A DNA stretch of 64,000 nucleotides from Henckelia pumila (Eukaryota; Streptophyta; Magnoliopsida; Lamiales; Gesneriaceae): positions 26,395,374-26,459,373 of the forward strand of contig NC_133121.1 of assembly GCF_033568475.1 (NCBI RefSeq), in the 5' to 3' direction. The translations under genes and the position numbers were made by a program. Each line of letters starts with the position of its first letter. The first letter of the stretch is position 1. This document shows positions 56,990-64,000 of this stretch, one piece after another. Under the pieces are notes generated by a model. It made no database searches and had not been told where the DNA came from. It saw nothing but the letters and a program-made list of their open reading frames with translations.

Positions 56990-59900
56990 TTAACTACAAT
57001 ACAGACAAGTGACAATCATTCTGAATAAGCTTGGAAACCATTTATCTTCTGTAAGATTGATGAGATGAGTGGCTCCGTCCTCTTCCACTTCTGTCTTGAT
57101 TTCCCGATCTTCTAGGTGAGGAAGAAATCTTTCGAGCTGAGGAAGTTGATCCATTTTTCCCTTTTTGGCATCACCAGAATGCTGAAGGAAAATCATAATT
57201 TCAGTGAGTTGCGAGCCAAAGGTGGATCTCACCTCCTGAAATTGTGCTTGCATTGAGGCTTTAACTTTGTTGATATGGAAGATCGTATCAACATTGCCTC
57301 GCATTTGAATTCGGTGAAATTGTTCAATTTGGGAAGAAAAATTTTCTATCTGATACATCACAAGTTTCTTGAAATCTTCAGTATCTGATGCAGTAGTAAG
57401 TTTGTCCGTCTGAAGAGTTGAAATGGTTGCAGTGAGTGTCCCTAGAGCAAAAGTAAGTAGATTGACTTGTTGAGGAACTAATTTAGATGAAAATGCGGCA
57501 GGCTCAGTTGAATTGGTGAGTGAAGGTTCAACCAAATGAATCTCTTCAACCGCAATAACAGACTAAATTGGTAAAAAATTATGAATCTTTAAGTCTTCAT
57601 GATCAGGCACAAACACTTCTTTTGTAGTTGTTTCTTATGTGTATTTATTCTGGTTTGGAACAGTGATTAGTGCAAGCCCATTGACTGTTTCTTCAGGATA
57701 ATCAACAGATTCTTCTGGTGGTGTGATTTTCAACATTTGAGGAATGACATGACAGATGGAATGAAGAGGACTTATTCAGGAGAAATGACATCATCGATTG
57801 ATTTGAGCATCTCGTCGATCGAAGTAAGTCAGATTTAGTCCCCTTAGATTGATTGGCCTAATCTGAGTGAAGTATAATAGTGCTGGATCAACTTGATCTA
57901 GTTCTGTTGAAGCTTGATTCTCACCAAGTGTTTTTCGAAGACATTTTATTCAGTGGGATGGTCACCAGACGAAACACTTTCATGAGTATTTATGTAATGG
58001 TCCGGGTGTATCCCTTCATAGCTCAGGGGGCCCGCAACCATTTTGCTACTCATGACCTTCTCCCCACCTGGCTAGGGGAGTTTTTGCCCTCCCTTTTTGT
58101 AATGGTCCGGGTACGTCCCTTCACAACTCAGGGGGCCCGCAACCATTTTGCTACTCATGGCCTTCTCCCCACCTGGCTAGGGGAGTTTTTTCCCTCCCCA
58201 GGGATCGAACCTTGTACCTCTAGGCTTAAGTACAAAGTCTTCTGATCCCTGGGGAGGGAAAAAACTCCCCTAGCCAAGTGGGGAGAAGGCCATGAGTAGC
58301 AAAATGGTTGTGGGCCCCCTGAGCTGTGAAGGGACGCACCCGAACCATTACAATTATGTGGGAAGTAATCATTGTACTATGATCTTGTAAGTTTGAATGT
58401 GAAGGAATCTGCTCTGAGTCTTTCTCTGGTGGAAAAGAAGATGTTGAAAGATCGAGTGGCTCAGATTTTGATAGAGACCCCTCAGTTGGTGGTAGTTCTT
58501 GTTGTGGCACCGGATCTAAAGACTCAAAATCTAATCTCATGGAGTTTGAGCATCCATTTCGAGCTGAATTATAAAGGCAGAGTCATCAAATACGATTGGA
58601 CTGGTCGGATTGAAGTACTCTTTTATATCTGAGAGTTTGTCTGAGAATTCTTTCATTCATCAAGGTTGCAATGAAATTTCTTCGTTGGATAGCTAAAAAT
58701 ATATCCGTGGTCTTAGCCCATTCGAGTATCATCTGTTAAAGAGCAGCAAGATTTTGGAACATTTTCCAGGACGTGATGTTAGAAAAATGGATTTGAGTCC
58801 TGGAACCTTTACCATTTGTCAAAGATCTTCATATTTTCTTCAACTCGATATCAGATTAGCCGAAGTTTCAGATTAATAGCAGTTTGGAAACTACTGGACA
58901 TAAATTCTGATGAGATGTTCTCGCTGTTCTCAGTTGTCTTGAATTGAGTCAGTCTCGAGTCCAATGAAGTAATGCGAGTTTATACTACTGGAATTGTAGC
59001 AAAAACTTTGGATACATGAATTGCTGGTTGATAAGTATGTCTGGCAGATGTCTTTTCCATACAAGTCCTTTTCTTGGTATGGAATCTTAGTTAAGTAGGC
59101 AGAAATCTAGCCAGTGGAATTCGATCTCAGTCTGATTTTTCTTCTTCAAATTCATCAGTGATAAGCTTTCGCTTCACTCTCTTATGTTTTTATGCAACGA
59201 CCTTTGGTGAAGCAATGACTAAGGCTTTGGACTTGTTCTGATCTGATGGTTCTTCTACTTCATCATCTTCACTGAGATCCTTCTTGGAGGTGATCAGTTT
59301 CTTTGTGCGGTAGACAACAATAGCTCTCTCATTTAAAGTTTTGTGCACATGCAGTGCAGAAGTTGATCCCAAGTTGAGATTAAGTGTACTCTACATGTAA
59401 CTGATTTGGAACGCAAAGCCTTGAGACTGAATAAAAGGAATGGTGATCATGGCAGTAAGAATTTTGAACAGTACCTAAGAACAGTGGATTTTTTTACCGG
59501 TGGAGATAGCTTCCATGACGTCAAACTTTTCAACTTTAATAGCATCGAAGGACCCTGCTTTAGCCAGGAGAGATTTGGCTACAATGTCATGAAGAATCCT
59601 TAATTCCAGCTCGAGTTCCTTCTTTTTGCAAGGAATTTTGATCGAAGATGCAGTAAATTTTGATCGAAGATGCAGTAAGGGAATACATAAACTTCATCTG
59701 AATCCGTTGTGCATTAGAAATGGTAAAAAAAACTTTGTCAGTCTTGAGGTAGGCAGACCAAATGCTGTGGAGAATATGTCTTGAGAGATAGTGATAGATT
59801 CTCCTACAATAGTGCTTTTAATCAAACCGTCGATAATAGTAAGGGCTTGAAAGAATTTAGGCAGAGCTTGTTTGAAAATGTGACTTCCGCAACTCAGAAT

Positions 59901-60013
59901 TTTCAAAGACCAGAGGCTTTGAGAGTATGGAACATCTCCACCAATCCTGGGTCTTGGAGATCATATACTTTGTGAAAATCTACGAGAAGAACATTCTGGG
60001 TAATCGGAGACAT
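56990..60013 (-). pseudogene. SireB long sense extra ORF, broken
   Basis: ATG at 60013 (minus) reads MSPITQNVLLVDFHKVYDLQ and VEMFHTLKASGL. After a frameshift near 59908 it continues with FKQALPKFFQALTIIDG and FSTAFGLPTSRLTKFF, and later KSLLAKAGSFDAIKVEKFD. That last motif matches LLAKAGYYDKITLEKF of SireA, and the leading part matches SireA in layout. An acidic, Lys-rich middle follows, with a SINE-like insertion pair at 57985-58355. The C-terminal piece (57535 down to 56990) is helical and ends just before the LTR, as in SireA; EIMIFLQHSGDAKK parallels EIISHLNRSDTEKR there. Multiple stops show it is dead. Function unknown; no transmembrane segment is evident. Confidence 0.65.
57985..58355. 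mobile_element. SINE-like sequences in inverted pair (fold-back)
   Basis: A unit starting TAATGGTCCGGGT and containing CTCAGGGGGCCCGCAACC and CTCCCCACCTGGCTAGGGGAG occurs twice directly: about 57993-58090 truncated, and 58101-58213 complete. It occurs once inverted (58240-58351). The inverted arms are about 110 bp with few mismatches and a spacer of about 30 bp. Read on the minus strand the spacer side contains GGTTCGATCCC, which matches a tRNA-type B box, so a tRNA-derived SINE is plausible. The flanks TTTATG and ATTATG may be a degraded target duplication. Confidence 0.6.
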
Positions 60014-60052
60014 TTTTCTGCAAAAATTGAACAAAGAGGTGAAAAGCAAGGA

Positions 60053-60880
60053 TGTGACGCCCGGGGCTGAAGAGGCAGGGAGTGATCGCCGGTGCCAAGA
60101 GGTTGCACGGACAATGAGCGGCTCCTGGTAGGCTTCTAGGCGGAGGGAGACATGAATGAACCGATCCCGTGCCGAAATGAGAGGGGATTCTGAGACTGTG
60201 TAGGTATGGGACTACATAGTTGAGGAGAGTTTAAAAGATTTCATATGTACTGCTCATATCAAGAAGGTGCATCTTCTTTTCGGAAGCTCATCACATAAGA
60301 ACTCCAAAGTTAAGCGTGCTTGACTTGGGGCAATTATAGGATGGGTGACCCCCTGGGAAGTTTTCAGGGTGCGTGTGAGTGAGGACATAAGCACGCTGAA
60401 AAGACTCGTCTTGATACAGTGGGGCGTTACAAATGGTATCAGAGCCGACCTCTCTTAGTACGGTATGGTTCGGGGACGAACCAAGCGGAAGCTGGTGGGC
60501 ATGTGACGCCCGGGGCTGAAGAGGCAGGGAGTGATCGCCGGTGCCAAGAGGTTGCACGGACAATGAGCGGCTCCTGGTAGGCTTCTAGGCGGAGGGAGAC
60601 ATGAATGAACCGATCCCGTGCCGAAATGAGAGGGGATTCTGAGACTGTGTAGGTATGGAACTACATAGTTGAGGAGAGCTTAAAAGATTTCATATGTACT
60701 GCTCATATCAAGAAGGTGCATCTTCTTTTCGGAAGCTCATCACATAAGAACTCCAAAGTTAAGCGTGCTTGACTTGGGGCAATTATAGGATGGGTGACCC
60801 CCTGGGAAGTTTTCAGGGTGCGTGTGAGTGAGGACATAAGCACGCTGAAAAGACTCGTCTTGATACAGTGGGGCGTTACA
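60053..60880 (+). mobile_element. Cassandra TRIM element with 5S rRNA-like LTRs, TSD AAGGA
   Basis: Two 379-bp LTRs (60053-60431 and 60502-60880) differ at about two positions. Both start TGTGACGCCCGGGG and end GGGGCGTTACA. The 70-bp interior holds the primer binding site TGGTATCAGAGCC (60434) and a purine-rich stretch before the second LTR. Perfect target duplications AAGGA lie at 60048-60052 and 60881-60885. Each LTR contains a 5S rRNA-like core: AACTCCAAAGTTAAGCGTGC (60300) and GGATGGGTGACCCCCTGGGA (60340), covering the 5S internal promoter boxes. This is the hallmark of Cassandra. It has no coding capacity and depends on other elements. Confidence 0.95.
60290..60372 (+). promoter_or_regulatory. 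5S rRNA-like internal promoter in Cassandra LTR (repeated at 60739-60821)
   Basis: The stretch reads like the 3' two thirds of plant 5S rRNA, with an A-box-like AGTTAAGCGTGCTTG, an intermediate element around GGATGGGTGACC and a C-box-like CCTGGGAAGT. A short unrelated insertion (ACTTGGGGCAATT) replaces the middle of the 5S sequence. RNA polymerase III recognition is known for the family; activity of this copy is inference. It is not a functional 5S gene. Confidence 0.85.
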
Positions 60881-60885
60881 AAGGA

Positions 60886-61338
60886 TGCTCGAAAATTTCT
60901 AGGGTTTTCAAAGTTATGTGATGAAGAGGAAATAAGATAGATATAAGCGAGATATATACAAGATTGCTTTTACAATAAGTTTTCTTATGTGGCACTTTTT
61001 AAATTTTGAATTTTAAAAAGTACAAAATGTACATACACATCGGAAAATAAAATAGAGACAACCTAGAATATGCAGATGGATTAGTGTGTACTGGTCCGGA
61101 GTAGTTTTTAATAGATCCGCACTAGAGCCCATTTGGATAGCATATTTGTTCGCTTAATTAGAAAATTAACTCATAAAGTGAATCGTCTTTTTGTCTTCTT
61201 CTTGAAAAGATATGAGAGAAGCTAAATAGCCCAAGTGACCTTTCGAATGCCAAAATTTTTCCTATAAATAAAACATAATCTGGATTGATGTTACTACACT
61301 AAAGCATTAAAAATCAAATAAAAATAGGAGAAGGACGA
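60886..61338. promoter_or_regulatory. Divergent intergenic region of SireB extra-ORF pair
   Basis: With Cassandra and one AAGGA removed, the two ATGs (60013 minus, 61339 plus) are about 490 bp apart, against 543 bp in SireA. CCTATAAATAAAAC (61261-61274) lies about 75 bases before the plus-strand ATG. A TATATATC box on the minus strand (about 60950-60957) lies roughly 110 bases before the sense ATG after subtraction. Both offsets match SireA. Confidence 0.5.
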
Positions 61339-61682
61339 ATGGATAAGGCAGGATCATCGTATGTACCACCGGAGATGACCGAGATGATCGAGCAAGTGTT
61401 GGTGGAAGCCCGAATGAATATGTACGATGATGTTGTTTTCAAGAAGACAATGTCCACTGGGCCAAGGTGGAGGAGATGCAAATGTACCATGGTTCTCCGC
61501 TCCCACCTCTCCATCTCTCTAACGCTAGGAAGCTGGAGTCAAGAGAAGAGAAATATAGAAAAAGGCTTAGATGTATCCGAGCTGAGCTCATTTTCTGTGA
61601 GGAAAATGTTATCTATCTGATGCTCCAAAAAGAGTATCAAACCCTCAAAATTATCTCCTCCTCTCATGAGTTTTCCAAATAG
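61339..61682 (+). pseudogene. SireB antisense ORF (aORF), homologue of SireA 15171-15598
   Basis: ATG 61339 reads MDKAGSSYVPPEMTEMIEQV, then MYDDVVFKKTMSTGPR. One frameshift near 61460 moves to a frame with VEEMQMYHGSPLPPLHLSN, then RKRLRCIRAELIFCEENV and YLMLQKEYQTLKII, ending at 61682. Joined, it would be about 115 residues, charged and helical. Position, orientation and partial sequence match the SireA antisense ORF. It is antisense to the SireB element and preceded by a TATA box. No known domain is recognised. The single frameshift leaves it less decayed than the SireA copy. Confidence 0.6.
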
Positions 61683-61821
61683 ATTGTATACGTTCAGTCT
61701 ATTTGGATGAAAAAATAGATTCTGGAGGTAGAGAAGGAAATAAAATAATGTAATTTTGTATATGAGTTAAATGATTTCCATTAAACTCTGTTGTTTATAT
61801 TATGCACAATAAGTTGATGCA

Positions 61822-64000
61822 CACTACAAGAAAAATGGCAAACGACAACGCTTTTTCCGCATTGTTATTGTAACGAAAAAGCGTTGTCGTAGCCAGTGTT
61901 GTGAAAGACCGCGGTCAAAGACAACGCGGAAAAAGCGTTGTCGTTTTGAGCAAAGACAACGCTTTTCGGTCAAAGACAACGTGGAAAAAGCGTTGTCGTA
62001 TTGAGAAAAGACAACGCATAAAAAGCTTCGTCTTTGCTCAAAACGACAACGCTTTTTCCGCGTTGTCTTTGACCCGGTCTTTCACAACACTGGCTACGAC
62101 AACGCTTTTTCGTAACTTTAACAACGCGAAAAAGCGTTGTGATATTTAAAAAAGACAACGCTTTTTCCGCGTTGTCTTTTTTAGCAACGACAACGCTTAA
62201 ACTACCTACGACAACATTTAAAAAGCGTTGTCTTTTCTCAAATAAAAAACAAAAAAAATAAATTTTAATTCACAAATTTTCAATATTATAAATCACTCAA
62301 TATTCAAAATTTTTGAAAATTAAATCTAATATACATTATTTCAATGTTATAAATTATTCAAATATAACAAAAATCATTCAAATATAACAAATAATCGAAT
62401 TCTTCATGTTCATCTCGGCCATGTGCGCTATGCTTTCTGCCTCAAACTGGAGTCGGCGATCAGACCAACTCTCAAAATGCTAAATCCATTTGGAGGACTG
62501 GGAATGTGCTGAACAATAGGAGCAAACAAGAATAAAATTTCAAAGCCATGGTTATGAATGGCACAATAAATCAAACATCAAAGAAGAAAATTAAAATGAA
62601 AACAAATACATAATCCGCATACTGAAAATGTGCTACTCATCATCCGAAAGCTCCAACCCTGCATCATTTCAAGCAACCTTCTCTTTCTTCCTCCTAATAC
62701 AGAAATATATATAGCTAAAACATTAATGCAATACATTAACCTTCAAAATTAATGTTACTTTAATCATAAACTACAACCGAATCTCTTGTTACACAACTCT
62801 ACCATCCATTGAAAAACATGTGCTTCTACTGGAGATCTAAGACCAATTTGTCGGTCCACCAACATTTGTTTATGCCTTTAAAGCTCTAAGCTCTAAAACC
62901 CTGCAATCAAGAGTAGATTTATTTCTTGAAGTCACGTGTAGCGTATTATATATGTTGGAAAAAATATGTGCTGGAAAAACAAGAAGGATAAGGAACATCA
63001 TGTGCAACATGTGCAGAATTTTATTGCTAATGTGCTGTGACTTTTACTACTGGACCACCACCTCAATTCATGTTTCTTGATGGCATTTATGCATTTCCTC
63101 CTAAATAGGTAGAAATAAACTAGAAAAGGAAGAGAGAACTTTAAATGATCAAACACAAAATACATCAAGATATCCTGAGCATGGTCTGTAATCCCAACAA
63201 TAGCCATAGAGCCAATTACCTTCTTCAGTCAATCTAAACTCCTAGCTAGAGACATAAGCATAAATCTCTATCACTATCACTAATAAAGAAATATTTGGAG
63301 TGACAGTTACGTTGCATAAGTCTACACCAATGAATATTTCTTGAATAAATCAAGGTTCTGTCAATCATTTGGAAACAAGATTAAGATTTACAGCCTACAC
63401 GTTTCTAACAAATTTGAGGATCCTTCAAAATATTGTGTAGATCAAAATGAGGAATTACCGGTGTTCCATTCAAGAGTCTAGCCACTGCCACTACATTGCA
63501 AATCTGCAGGCACCGTGACAATAATAAGGAAAGTTACATATTCTTATCTGTAATTGAGAAGTCAAGTACACTGTTAGAAGCATAAACCAAACACCTTGTG
63601 GGCTGAAGTAAGTGACCTGTGCAGCAGCAGTGCAAGGGAGAAATCTACCGCAAAAAAATGTGAAAACACCACCACAAGACTCTAACAGACCACCAAAACC
63701 CACGCTCAAGCAAAAAAATGCAGCAGCAAATCAAACAATAATCGTGCCCTGCACAACTTTTAGCTCCTGCAAAATGGCAGCTCACAGCGATTAAGCCCAG
63801 GAACAAATGGAAAAAATTGGCTAATGTAGTGGAAATCAAAACTCACCCTAGTCAAAGAAATCGCAGATTGTGGGTGAATGAGACCTGTCAAGATTACCCA
63901 AGACAAATGACCATATGCACGCATATATATCACAAAAGTGTCCAAATCAAGTAAGAGTTGAACAAGTTATATATACCAACAAACTACTCAATTTGCATTA
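61822..64000. mobile_element. CACTA (En/Spm) transposon, one end, truncated by window
   Basis: The sequence starts CACTACAAGAAAAATGGC, the classic CACTA terminus, preceded by GCA as a candidate 3-bp target duplication. The next 400 bp are subterminal repeats of CGACAACGCTTTTTCCGCG and its complement, including the long hairpin at 61870-62116. The opposite terminus is not in the window. The interior (62230-64000) is AT-rich with short ORFs only. A weak minus-strand stretch near 62405-62480 (SWSDRRLQFEAESIAHMAEM) may be the C-terminal tail of an element-encoded protein, but I cannot name it. Confidence 0.75.
61870..62116. repeat. Long inverted repeat in CACTA subterminal region
   Basis: The left arm 61870-61958 and right arm 62030-62116 are reverse complements over about 87 bases with two or three differences. 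The spacer of about 70 bases contains further CAACGC/GCGTTG words. Repeated ACAACGC-type motifs on both strands are typical binding sites at CACTA ends. Confidence 0.9.

Noticed and set aside
57880..58245. ORF with repeated NHFATHGLLPTWLGEF
   Set aside because: It is the translation of the SINE-like repeat units and appears on both strands.
60290..60372. 5S rRNA gene
   Set aside because: The match is partial, the middle is replaced, and it lies inside a Cassandra LTR that is repeated at 60739-60821.
60434..60446. tRNA gene fragment (TGGTATCAGAGCC)
   Set aside because: Position directly after an LTR shows it is a primer binding site; the same holds at 37819 and 47094.
61822..62230. CRISPR-like array because of repeated ACAACGC words
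   Set aside because: Repeats are inverted as well as direct and irregularly spaced, in a plant genome, at a CACTA end.
63491..63945. Short ORFs near the right edge
   Set aside because: Three overlapping short frames on both strands without motifs; probably chance within CACTA interior DNA.

Overview
This window is nuclear DNA of a flowering plant, most likely an asterid and possibly a Lamiales member. The plant call rests on a split ATG16 autophagy gene, several plant LTR-retrotransposon lineages, a Cassandra element, PIF/Harbinger DNA and a CACTA terminus. The Lamiales guess is weaker: it rests on my recollection that proteins like the retrotransposon extra ORF seen here are common in Gesneriaceae-type gene sets. 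The only host gene I can defend is ATG16 on the minus strand (28211-32405). Almost everything else is transposable element, much of it nested.

Left block (1-23427). Positions 1-5055 are the 3' end of a Tekay-like Ty3/gypsy element: a 3.3 kb non-coding spacer, a run of 17 G, then a 1.69 kb LTR. It sits inside the gag of a decayed Sirevirus-like Ty1/copia element (here SireA, plus strand, 5056-23427). SireA also carries a 4.3 kb PIF/Harbinger element (6794-11135, TSD TAA) and a gypsy solo LTR (17806-19296, TSD TGTTC). Removing either insertion restores a continuous reading frame. After pol, SireA carries an antisense ORF (15598 down to 15171) and a long sense extra ORF (16142-20717), head to head with a shared 0.54 kb promoter region, then its 3' LTR (20891-23427).

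Middle (23428-32811). Two minus-strand solo LTRs of the same Sirevirus LTR superfamily lie in AT-rich DNA (23433-24486, perfect TSD AATGA; 25821-26976). ATG16 follows, with a third such LTR inside its 1.9 kb intron (29387-30569).

Right block (32812-64000). About 0.4 kb upstream of the ATG16 start begins a retrotransposon stack. The outermost element is a second Sirevirus-like copy on the minus strand (SireB). Its LTR is split by a copia element D (32943-56139). D is split by a full-length Tekay-like gypsy element (36305-44022, TSD GAAAA) and by a full-length copia element E with an intact 1304-codon gag-pol frame (45264-54794, TSD TTGTC). SireB continues rightward with its extra ORF (60013 down to 56990), a SINE-like inverted pair, a complete Cassandra TRIM with 5S rRNA-like LTRs (60053-60880, TSD AAGGA), the same head-to-head antisense ORF (61339-61682), and a CACTA transposon end (61822 onward).

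The most unusual signal is the divergent gene pair carried by both Sirevirus-like copies: a sense coiled-coil-type extra ORF and a short antisense ORF. Start-to-start spacing is about 0.5 kb once Cassandra is subtracted, with TATA-like boxes at matching offsets on both sides. Other notable signals are an LTR hairpin whose stem changes on both sides between copies, arrays of TCGGA/TCCGA palindromes in front of gypsy TATA boxes, and a GC-rich self-complementary island in the leader of element E.
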